From a bacterium (GTDB lineage Bacteria > Pseudomonadota > Alphaproteobacteria > Caulobacterales > Hyphomonadaceae): DNA of 7,989 nucleotides. The first letter of the stretch is position 1; each line of letters starts with the position of its first letter. The translations under genes were made by a program, and so were the position numbers. Below the pieces are notes generated by a model. It was not told the DNA's origin, did not search any database, and worked only from the letters and a program-made list of their open reading frames with translations. Positions 1-5,726 of this stretch are shown in pieces. Location of the stretch: contig JAVBYB010000193.1 in the NCBI GenBank assembly GCA_030824255.1, forward strand, positions 1 to 7,989. Direction: 5' to 3'.

Positions 1-1260
1 CTCAAGCCGAAGGCCCTGTGGCGCAAGCCAGACAAAGGCTGGCTTGTCGATCAGATGCGAAAGACGATGGAGTCCTTTCCTGGCATCGAGCCGGCATTCA
101 CGCAGCCTATCGAGATGCGTACGTCGGAAATGCTCACAGGCGCTCGTGGAGATCTGGCTGTGAAGATCTTCGGGCCAGACTTGGCCGTGCTTGCCAACCT
201 TGCAGGTCAGGTGCAGGCGGCCGTTGGCGGCGTCGATGGCGCAGCCGAGGTTTTTACACTTTCCAACGACCGCACAGATTTCATGCAATTGCGCATGGAC
301 CGCCTCGCAGCTGGCGCGGCCGGCCTTTCAATCTCTGATGTCGAGGACGAACTACGGACTCTTCTTGAAGGCGTCTCGGCGGGCATGGTCGTGGAGCCAG
401 GGCGACGCACGGCAATTATCGTCCGCGGCAATGAGGACCTGCGGCGGTCGCCTGCAAGATTTGGAAACGTTCCGCTCGCTGCGGAAGGCGGCCAGATTCT
501 CGTCCAGGATATAGCTGAGATCCGCCGCGAGCCAGGAATGGTCAAGATCGAACGCGAGAACGCATCGCGATTTGCTCTTGTACAAGCGTTTGTCGATGGC
601 CGTGATCTCGTAGGGTTTGTTGAGGACTCTCAAGCTGCTGTCGCAGCGAAGATCCAACTCCCTGCGGGCTACAGACTGGAGTGGGGCGGCGAATTTGAGA
701 ACCAGCGCCGCGCCTCGGAACGCCTGGGTCTCGTCATACCTCTGGCGCTTGCCACCATTTTTCTCGTGCTCTTCGCAACTCTTAGATCTCTTCGGCAATC
801 GATACTGATCTTCATCAACGTACCCTTTGCGCTGGTCGGCGGCATTCTTGCTCTCTTCGCTTCGGGTGAATACTTTTCCGTGCCCGCTTCGATAGGATTC
901 ATCGCCCTTCTCGGCATAGCCGTGCTGAATGGACTGGTGCTCGTCAGTTACTTCAATCAGCTGCTGGCGGCCGGAAAGCCCCTAGAAATCGCAATCCGCG
1001 ATGGCGCCGCGCGTCGTCTCCGCCCGGTGTTGATGACAGCGACAATTGCTGCCTTTGGCCTGCTTCCGCTGCTTCTTGCCAGCGGTCCGGGGTCTGAGGT
1101 CCAGAGGCCGCTCGCCATTGTCGTTATCGGCGGTCTTGTCTCCTCCACCATCCTCACCCTCCTCCTTCTCCCGGTCCTGTTCCGCCGCTTCGGCGTGTCG
1201 CCAGGCTCTGTGCGTTCCAACCCGAAAGCCGCATCATGGTCACCGATCTCTGCCGACTGA
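1..1260 (+). CDS. czcA: Heavy-metal efflux RND transporter, inner-membrane pump (CzcA/CusA family), 3' part only
   Basis: The frame is open from the first base and ends with TGA at 1258-1260, so the gene starts upstream and about 420 C-terminal residues are visible, roughly 40% of a usual pump of about 1040. The fragment begins in the second periplasmic porter region: a 'QPIEMR' stretch, then 'AVKIFGPDL', then 'WGGEFENQ' just before the membrane half. Five hydrophobic segments follow (fragment residues about 243-262, 267-287, 294-318, 345-360, 371-393), matching TM8-TM12. Signatures of the heavy-metal RND group are 'GIAVLNG', 'RRLRPVLMTA' and 'EVQRPLAIVVIGG'. The family exports divalent or monovalent metal ions by proton antiport, in a tripartite complex with a membrane-fusion protein and an outer-membrane channel. 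The proton-relay and metal-selectivity residues of TM4 lie outside the window, so Zn/Co/Cd versus Cu/Ag cannot be decided. The DUF3240 neighbour suggests the Czc/Cnr/Ncc branch. The gene symbol is a family label. Confidence 0.93.
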   Translation, partial: LKPKALWRKPDKGWLVDQMRKTMESFPGIEPAFTQPIEMRTSEMLTGARGDLAVKIFGPDLAVLANLAGQVQAAVGGVDGAAEVFTLSNDRTDFMQLRMDRLAAGAAGLSISDVEDELRTLLEGVSAGMVVEPGRRTAIIVRGNEDLRRSPARFGNVPLAAEGGQILVQDIAEIRREPGMVKIERENASRFALVQAFVDGRDLVGFVEDSQAAVAAKIQLPAGYRLEWGGEFENQRRASERLGLVIPLALATIFLVLFATLRSLRQSILIFINVPFALVGGILALFASGEYFSVPASIGFIALLGIAVLNGLVLVSYFNQLLAAGKPLEIAIRDGAARRLRPVLMTATIAAFGLLPLLLASGPGSEVQRPLAIVVIGGLVSSTILTLLLLPVLFRRFGVSPGSVRSNPKAASWSPISAD

Positions 1261-1547
1261 CGCTGGTTTACCCGCCGGCCTCCGAAGGGGCGCTGTTGAG
1301 CGTGCTGCTTGAATCCGAACCGCCGCTTCGGGGGTTCACGACATGGCGCGGCGCAGGACATGGATTTGACTTCGACCGAGCCAGCCACCCCGAAAAGGTC
1401 AGCGGGCAAGTCGCGAGAGGCATCCTGACATCCGTCCTCTCTCGTCCGGCGGCGGACCGCCTGCTCGATGCCATTCGCGAGCAGGCCCCTATTCCTCACT
1501 TGTCATTCTGGATCGAACCGGTCCTCGCAGCAGGTCACCTCACATGA
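1236..1547 (+). CDS. DUF3240 family small protein associated with metal RND pumps
   Basis: This encodes a 103-residue soluble protein with no signal peptide or membrane segment. Its length and pattern match DUF3240: an N-terminal 'LTLVYPP' strand, 'LLSVLLE', a central 'GFTTWRGAGHG' segment and a C-terminal 'SFWIEPVLAAGHL'. Proteins of this family are commonly encoded next to czcA-type genes, and I recall them as having a GlnB/CutA-like ferredoxin fold; that recollection is not tested here. The ATG at 1236 lies inside the last 25 bases of the pump gene in another frame, and the stop shares ATGA with the next gene. The three genes are therefore probably cotranscribed and translationally coupled. 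No strong Shine-Dalgarno precedes the start, which fits coupling. A role as a cytoplasmic partner or regulator of the pump is inference. Histidines 42 and 51 are possible metal ligands, but nothing proves binding. Confidence 0.85.
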   Translation: MVTDLCRLTLVYPPASEGALLSVLLESEPPLRGFTTWRGAGHGFDFDRASHPEKVSGQVARGILTSVLSRPAADRLLDAIREQAPIPHLSFWIEPVLAAGHLT

Positions 1548-2770
1548 AAACCGCATCTCACATTATTGCTGCGATGGCTTTAGCGAGCATCTCGGCGCCT
1601 GCCGTTGCACAGGATTATCTCCCCCCGACGGAGCTCGTCGATGCAGCTCTGTCTGACCACCCGGATGTGCGTGGTTGGGAGGCGCGCATCGCAGGATCGC
1701 GCAGCGAAGCCTCACGGCTGGCCGCCGGCCCGCACGAGTGGATGATTTCGACAAGCGGGCTTCAACGCTCAGTCCGAGGGTTTGGCGATTTTTCGGAATT
1801 TGACCTAGCACTTTCGCGGGGTATCCGCCTGCCCGGCAAACCCGATATCGACCGCCGCATCGGCGCACTGGGCGTCGAAGCCGCAGAAAACGCTCACGAG
1901 GATGCCCGGCACCAGGCGGCGCTGCAGCTGTTGCGCAACTGGATGGACTGGCTCGCAATCGCCGAAATTGTCACGATCAATGCTGAGCAGCAAACTACGG
2001 CAGAATCCGAGCTGGCTGCGATCGAACGGCGGTTTGCTGCGGACGCCGCCGCCGAGGTAGAGATCGAACTTGCGCGTGAAGCGGTTGCCGAAGCGCGCGC
2101 GGCTACCGTGCGCAGTCGTGGCCAGCTCTCGCGAGCGCGATCATCATTGGCAGCCTGGTTTCCCGATCTGCCACTCCCGTCAGCACCCCCATTGATCTCT
2201 GTTCCGATAGATATCCAGACACTCGCACCGCTTCGTGACAAGGTGCTTTCGAACAGCCACGAGATCGCTTTCGCCGAAGCCAATGCAAAGCGCGCCACTG
2301 CCGTTGCCGATCGCGCACGGGCTGATCGATTTCCTGATCCTCAGATTGGCCTACGAGCCTTTAGTGAACGCGACGGTGAGGAAACCGGCATCGGCGTGAC
2401 ATTCTCGATTCCGATCGGGGGCGGAGCCAGGGAGGCGACGACGCATGAGCAAATGGCCCTTGCCGCAGCAGCACGACAGGACGTGGCGCGCGTGCATCGC
2501 TCAATTACCGATCTCGCCGATGCGGATCTGATCCAGGCTGGCGCCGAGTTTGACGCCTGGAACGCTGCGAGCAGTGCTTTGCAGGAAAGCCTGAGCGTCA
2601 TCACACGCATGCGTGCTGGTTTTCTGCCAGGAGCTGTCAGTCTTCCCGATCTGTTGAGTGCGGAGCGACGGCATCTTGCCGTACGGCTGATGGAAGCTGA
2701 GGCACGGGCTCGCGCCTCTGTTGCAAACCTGAAACTCAAAGTGGACGCACACGTCCTGTGGCTGGACTAG
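1544..2770 (+). CDS. czcC: Outer-membrane efflux channel, TolC family (CzcC-like)
   Basis: This 408-residue protein is of normal size for CzcC-type outer-membrane factors. It has a Sec signal peptide (basic start, hydrophobic core, cleavage expected after Ala-Val-Ala at residue 22). The peptide carries no lipobox cysteine, so the protein is probably not lipid-anchored. Long Ala/Glu/Arg-rich helices (for example around residues 140-200 and 340-400) form the periplasmic barrel typical of OEP repeats. The segment 'DRFPDPQIGLRAFSERDG', followed by 'GIGVTFSIPIGGG', is a typical CzcC-like beta-strand region of the second repeat. The start ATG overlaps the DUF3240 stop by four bases (ATGA), with only a weak AGG at 1532-1534 upstream. 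It should form the exit duct for the pump encoded just before it. The order pump, DUF3240, channel differs from the classical czcCBA order, in which the channel comes first. The symbol is by family and context; the transported metal is not determined. Confidence 0.9.
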   Translation: MKTASHIIAAMALASISAPAVAQDYLPPTELVDAALSDHPDVRGWEARIAGSRSEASRLAAGPHEWMISTSGLQRSVRGFGDFSEFDLALSRGIRLPGKPDIDRRIGALGVEAAENAHEDARHQAALQLLRNWMDWLAIAEIVTINAEQQTTAESELAAIERRFAADAAAEVEIELAREAVAEARAATVRSRGQLSRARSSLAAWFPDLPLPSAPPLISVPIDIQTLAPLRDKVLSNSHEIAFAEANAKRATAVADRARADRFPDPQIGLRAFSERDGEETGIGVTFSIPIGGGAREATTHEQMALAAAARQDVARVHRSITDLADADLIQAGAEFDAWNAASSALQESLSVITRMRAGFLPGAVSLPDLLSAERRHLAVRLMEAEARARASVANLKLKVDAHVLWLD

Positions 2771-2781
2771 CAAAAAATAGA

Positions 2782-2801
2782 TGTCAGCTCGCTGTCAGCG
2801 A
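2782..2801 (+). promoter_or_regulatory. Candidate response-regulator operator: TGTCAGC direct repeat, 11-base period
   Basis: TGTCAGC occurs at 2782-2788 and again at 2793-2799, so the copies start exactly 11 bases apart, about one helical turn. They are separated by TCGC. OmpR-family regulators typically bind as head-to-tail dimers to such direct repeats, and the operon that follows encodes one. The second copy also sits in an odd palindrome, TCGCTG-T-CAGCGA (2789-2801), so a symmetric site is the alternative. A weak -10-like GAATCT lies at 2809-2814, nine bases after the second copy, which is a plausible geometry for an activated promoter lacking a good -35. The assignment to the regulator at 3720 is inference. 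Confidence 0.5.
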
Positions 2802-2845
2802 CGCGATTGAATCTACGCGCACGGGAGCCTTCCCGATAGCATGAC

Positions 2846-2849
2846 GGAG
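2846..2849 (+). promoter_or_regulatory. Ribosome binding site (GGAG) that decides the PepSY start
   Basis: GGAG is followed by six bases and then the ATG at 2856. An in-frame ATG at 2841 is also possible, but its only upstream GGGAG (2823-2827) is 13 bases away. The shorter protein starts directly with a compact signal peptide, so 2856 is preferred. Confidence 0.6.
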
Positions 2850-2855
2850 ATCCGA

Positions 2856-3137
2856 ATGAGCACTGTTCGCAAAGCTGCAATTATTGGAACGATGGCCCTG
2901 GCGCTTGCTGCGCCCGCTTTAGCAGGCCCTCGATGCACGACGATCGCCAAGGACCAGTGGCTGTCTGAAGCAAGCATGAAGGCGAAAATCGCGAAGGATG
3001 GCTATCGTATCAAGACCTTTCTCATCAGCGGCAACTGCTATGAAATCTACGGCTTCGATCAGACCGGCAAAAAGGTCGAGATTTACTTCAACCCCGTGAG
3101 CGGCGAAATCGTTAAGAAGAAGATTGCGGGCAACTAA
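2856..3137 (+). CDS. Small exported PepSY domain-containing protein
   Basis: This encodes 93 residues from ATG 2856 (98 if ATG 2841 is used). Residues 1-23 form a Sec signal peptide with a basic Arg-Lys start, an Ala/Leu-rich core and an Ala-Leu-Ala cleavage site. The remaining 70 or so residues match the single small PepSY fold of periplasmic proteins: 'KDQWLSEASMKAKI', 'GYRIKTF', 'CYEIYGFDQTGKKVEIYF', and a final 'NPVSGEIV'. The mature protein has two cysteines, Cys27 and Cys61, placed as in many relatives, where a disulfide is likely. PepSY domains are generally thought to modulate periplasmic partners such as peptidases, redox proteins or sensors; the precise role here is unknown. It is the first gene of a packed operon and its stop is two bases before the cytochrome gene, so it probably acts with that membrane protein or as an input to the sensor kinase. 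That link is inference from position. Confidence 0.85.
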   Translation: MSTVRKAAIIGTMALALAAPALAGPRCTTIAKDQWLSEASMKAKIAKDGYRIKTFLISGNCYEIYGFDQTGKKVEIYFNPVSGEIVKKKIAGN

Positions 3138-3139
3138 CG

Positions 3140-3739
3140 GTGCAAGACTCCCTCAACGCGCGCACGTCCCCGAGCGATCAGACCTCTGCGATTATCAGGG
3201 TATGGGATCCGCTTGTCAGACTGCCTCACTGGACGCTGGCCTTGGGCTGCATCACGAACCTGACTGTTCTCAGGGAATCAGACGCAGCCCATCAGGTCGT
3301 CGGTTATGCTGTTCTGGTTGCGGTGGGAGTTCGTGTGTTGTGGGGATTTGCCGGCTCACGACATGCGCGCTTTGCAGACTTTCTGGTTACCCCTCGCAAG
3401 CTGCTAGTGTACGTCTCTCAGGTGATCCACGGTCGCGCTCCGCGCTATGTAGGCCACAATCCCGCCGGCGGCTTAATGATAATGGCCTTGATGGGCATTG
3501 TCGCAGCGACCGGGATTACAGGCTGGATGATGGATCAGGACGCTTTCTGGGGTGAGGCGTGGGTTGAAGGCCTGCACGAGGCAGGTGCGAACACGATACT
3601 GGCTTTAGCCGTTGTCCACGTACTCGCGGCTCTCATCGAAAGCTGGCATCATCGGGAAAATCTGGTCCGAGCGATGATTACGGGCGCCAAGCGCGCGGCG
3701 AAAGGAAGCGACCTAGACCATGCGCCTCCTTCTTGTTGA
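3140..3739 (+). CDS. Cytochrome b561-type membrane protein (cytochrome b/b6 domain)
   Basis: This 199-residue integral membrane protein belongs to the bacterial b561/CybB-like group. It opens with the family hallmark 'VWDPLVRLPHW' (His30). His51 follows in 'DAAHQVVGY', with His146 and His160 near and in the last helix and His170/171 at its end. Four hydrophobic segments are visible (about residues 30-46, 50-71, 110-132, 148-167). This fits a four-helix bundle binding two b-type hemes and moving electrons across or within the cytoplasmic membrane, to or from quinone or a periplasmic partner. The GTG at 3140 is the only usable start before the conserved motif. It lies two bases after the PepSY stop with no clear Shine-Dalgarno, which suggests translational coupling. 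The 3' end overlaps the regulator gene by 20 bases in a different frame. The natural electron donor and acceptor are unknown; the adjacent PepSY protein is a candidate partner by context only. Confidence 0.9.
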   Translation: MQDSLNARTSPSDQTSAIIRVWDPLVRLPHWTLALGCITNLTVLRESDAAHQVVGYAVLVAVGVRVLWGFAGSRHARFADFLVTPRKLLVYVSQVIHGRAPRYVGHNPAGGLMIMALMGIVAATGITGWMMDQDAFWGEAWVEGLHEAGANTILALAVVHVLAALIESWHHRENLVRAMITGAKRAAKGSDLDHAPPSC

Positions 3740-4397
3740 AGATAACGAACGCCTTGGAGCGCTCATACGAGATGGCCTCGTCGCTGAGGGTCTGGCGGTT
3801 GACTGGTGCCAGACGCTTGAGGACGGATTGTCCGCACGCGATACGGCAGCATACGATCTGGTCCTGCTAGATCTCGGGCTTCCTGACGGAGACGGCCTCG
3901 ACATGGTCCGGCAGATGCGCCGACAGGGCGACACTGTGCCGATCCTGCTCCTGACTGCCAGGGGAGAATTGAGAGATCGCGTCACAGGTCTGGACGCTGG
4001 CGCGGATGACTATCTCGTCAAGCCGTTCGACGTCGTTGAGCTCTCTGCGCGATGCCGCGCCCTGCTCCGTCGGCCGGGTCACCGCCTCGCGCCTATCCTA
4101 ACCACGGGCGATCTGTCATTCGATACGGCCACGCGCCAAGCTACCTATTGCGGAAAAAGCATTGATCTCTCTCGTCGGGAGGGAGGCCTACTCGAAGCGC
4201 TCATACGTCGCGCAGGATCAGTGGCGACAAAGGAATCGCTGGAACAGGCGCTTTACGCATTCAATGAACCAGTCACGCCGAACGCTCTGGAGGCAACAGT
4301 CTCACGCCTGCGCAAACGCCTCGATGAGGCTGGCGCAATCGACATGCTGCATACGGTCCGCGGACTCGGCTACATGCTGCGGTCGCGGCGCTCATGA
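3720..4397 (+). CDS. OmpR-family response regulator (QseB/PmrA-like)
   Basis: This 225-residue regulator is of usual length for its family. Residues 1-115 form the receiver: acidic pair Glu7-Asp8, phospho-acceptor Asp51 in 'LLDLGLPDGDG', switch Thr79 and Lys101 in 'VKPFD'. All key residues are present, so it should be phosphorylatable. Residues about 125-222 form the winged-helix DNA-binding domain ('GDLSFDTATRQATY', then 'NALEATVSRLRKRLDEAGA' with the recognition helix, then the wing 'TVRGLGYML'). An AGGAAG (3703-3708) precedes the ATG by 11 bases. The gene overlaps the upstream cytochrome gene by 20 bases and the downstream kinase by four (ATGA), so the pair is coexpressed and coupled. The likely target is its own operon through the direct repeat near 2782-2799. 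Control of the neighbouring efflux genes is possible but unproven. Sequence alone does not separate QseB-, PmrA- and metal-responsive subgroups, so no symbol is given. Confidence 0.93.
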   Translation: MRLLLVEDNERLGALIRDGLVAEGLAVDWCQTLEDGLSARDTAAYDLVLLDLGLPDGDGLDMVRQMRRQGDTVPILLLTARGELRDRVTGLDAGADDYLVKPFDVVELSARCRALLRRPGHRLAPILTTGDLSFDTATRQATYCGKSIDLSRREGGLLEALIRRAGSVATKESLEQALYAFNEPVTPNALEATVSRLRKRLDEAGAIDMLHTVRGLGYMLRSRRS

Positions 4398-5407
4398 AGA
4401 ACGTATCCATCCATCGCCGCTTGATAGCGGGTCTTGCGATTGTAAGCGTCCTTGGCGCGCTGGTGCTGCTCGTTCTGGTAGGATTCGAATACGGACTCTT
4501 TCCGCTAGACGGTGCTGGCGGACTTAGTTTCGGTGCAATCGTCGACGAGATCATCGACCATGTCGTACTTCCCCTGCTTGTGCTTATACCGCCCATGGCG
4601 ATCGGGGTTGTATGGGTCGTACGTCAATCGCTCCGTCCTCTTAGAGATGCAGCTTCGCAGATTGAGGCGGCACGTTCTGCACAGCGCGGAACGCGCATCG
4701 AGACATCCAGCTTCCCAAGCGAAGCACTTGGATTTGCGGATGCCGTGAACCGCCTTCTGGCACGACTAGACGACGCTGCCGCGCGACAGGAGGCCTTTGC
4801 TGCAGACGTCGCTCACGAGATTCGAACGCCCCTGGCTATATTCGCATTGGAGCTTCAAAGACTTCCCGATGATGTCGCCGGACGCCTCCGTAAGGACGTC
4901 GCCTCCATGAGCCGGCTTGTTGACCAGCTCCTGATACTGGCGCGGGTCGATGCGGAAGCTGCGGCGCAAGCCCCTCGGCAACCCGTGCCTCTCGAGCAGA
5001 TCGCAATTGATGTCGTCGGTCAGTTTGCTCCCCTTGCGATCGACGAAGGCAAGGACATAGAGCTTAACAAGCAAGGCTTTCCCTCCGTCATGGGACATCC
5101 GGAAGCGATAGGCGGCGCTCTTCGCAACCTTCTTGAGAATGCACTGCGCGTTACGCCACAGCGAGGAAGCGTTGTGGTGACAGTTGGACCGGGCCCCGTT
5201 CTAAGTGTGCGGGATGGAGGACCAGGACTTTCAGAGGAATCACTACGGGACCTGAGGCAGCGCCTCCGTCGCGGCGATCATGCAAGCGGAACCGGAGCCG
5301 GCCTCGGTCTGGCGATCGTCTCGCGCATCATGGAATCGCATGGCGGGGCGTTGCGTACGGACATGGCCAAAGCGGAGCTCACGCTTGATTTTGGCACTGG
5401 TGGTTAG
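4394..5407 (+). CDS. Membrane sensor histidine kinase (QseC/PmrB-like), partner of the upstream regulator
   Basis: This encodes 337 residues, on the short side for this group. TM1 spans about residues 10-30 and TM2 about 57-76, leaving a periplasmic loop of only about 26 residues. A HAMP-like linker follows (about 77-130). The dimerisation and phospho-acceptor H-box is 'AHEIRTPLA', with His141. The ATPase domain has the N-box around Asn245 and Asn249 ('RNLLENAL'), a G1 box 'DGGPG' starting at Asp274, and a G2 box 'GTGAGLGLA' (299-307). All catalytic elements are intact. The ATG overlaps the regulator stop by four bases and has no good Shine-Dalgarno of its own, consistent with coupling. The tiny sensor loop is rich in acidic residues (Glu32, Asp39, Asp51, Glu52, Asp55) plus His56, so cation sensing as in PmrB is conceivable. 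It could instead sense through its membrane helices or through the PepSY/b561 partners. The signal is not known. Confidence 0.93.
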   Translation: MKNVSIHRRLIAGLAIVSVLGALVLLVLVGFEYGLFPLDGAGGLSFGAIVDEIIDHVVLPLLVLIPPMAIGVVWVVRQSLRPLRDAASQIEAARSAQRGTRIETSSFPSEALGFADAVNRLLARLDDAAARQEAFAADVAHEIRTPLAIFALELQRLPDDVAGRLRKDVASMSRLVDQLLILARVDAEAAAQAPRQPVPLEQIAIDVVGQFAPLAIDEGKDIELNKQGFPSVMGHPEAIGGALRNLLENALRVTPQRGSVVVTVGPGPVLSVRDGGPGLSEESLRDLRQRLRRGDHASGTGAGLGLAIVSRIMESHGGALRTDMAKAELTLDFGTGG

Positions 5408-5657
5408 CATCACAAAGCCAATGATGCGGCCCGCTTCCATGACTGGTTTTTGCTGCCAACCTGCACGTGACGGGCACGTCAATCGTGGCAACGATTATGC
5501 AATTGGACAGATGGGGACCGTGAGGCGACCAGACAGAGAGGTCTGGCGCAGCGCGATGAGGACGTGAGCGGGATTGCGCAGACCAAGCGCCCACAAGCGT
5601 GACAGGGTAAAAGGCAGACAGCGCTTCGGGTTATCCGGTTTGCCCCGGAGCCCGAAC
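5408..5657. other. Gene-free intergenic stretch rich in inverted repeats; possible structured RNA
   Basis: No protein with family resemblance was found on either strand, and no tRNA-like T-arm was seen. Inverted repeats read directly from the bases are: GCATCA/TGATGC (5407-5412 with 5422-5427); AATCGT/ACGATT (5481-5486 with 5491-5496); CCAGAC/GTCTGG (5529-5534 with 5541-5546); GGTCTGGCGCA/TGCGCAGACC (5540-5550 with 5575-5584, one bulged G); AAGCGC/GCGCTT (5585-5590 with 5621-5626); and a two-part hairpin with arms TTCGGG/CCCGAA (5625-5630, 5651-5656) and CCGG/CCGG (5635-5638, 5645-5648). The third and fourth share GGTCTG and cannot form together. This could be converging 3' untranslated regions or a small RNA gene. 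No convincing promoter was identified and it matches no RNA family I recognise. Confidence 0.4.
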
Positions 5658-5702
5658 AGGAGCGGAGGCGACCGATCCCCACCACGGGCGCCTCCGCTCT
5701 TT
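5658..5702. terminator. Strong GC-rich hairpin between convergent operons, probable terminator
   Basis: A perfect 11-bp inverted repeat, GAGCGGAGGCG (5660-5670) and CGCCTCCGCTC (5689-5699), encloses an 18-base loop. The stem extends by a G-T pair and an A-T pair outward (5658-5659 with 5700-5701). On the plus strand it is followed by a short TTT (5700-5702), suiting termination of the two-component operon. On the minus strand the hairpin starts about 25 bases after the gspK stop but has only a weak T-rich tail. It may serve both transcripts. Confidence 0.65.
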
Positions 5703-5726
5703 CAGCGTGCTGCAAGGCAAATGCGC

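Noticed and set aside
957..1499. A 180-codon minus-strand open frame across the pump and DUF3240 genes
   Set aside because: Its product is Arg/Ser/Pro-rich with no recognisable motif, and it opposes clearly conserved genes.
2634..2641. A further CTGTCAG copy inside the outer-membrane channel gene
   Set aside because: It is a single copy with no partner 11 bases away, inside coding sequence, so it is not counted as an operator.
5280..5567. Plus-strand open frame of 95 codons spanning the kinase end and the intergenic region
   Set aside because: It starts within the kinase ATPase domain in another frame, and the product shows no motif or plausible ribosome site.
5601..5656. Resemblance to RNase P RNA (AGGGTAAAAGG) or a cobalamin riboswitch (CCGG-rich, GCCCC)
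   Set aside because: The other conserved RNase P blocks are absent, and no GCCACTG-type B12 element or matching downstream gene is present.
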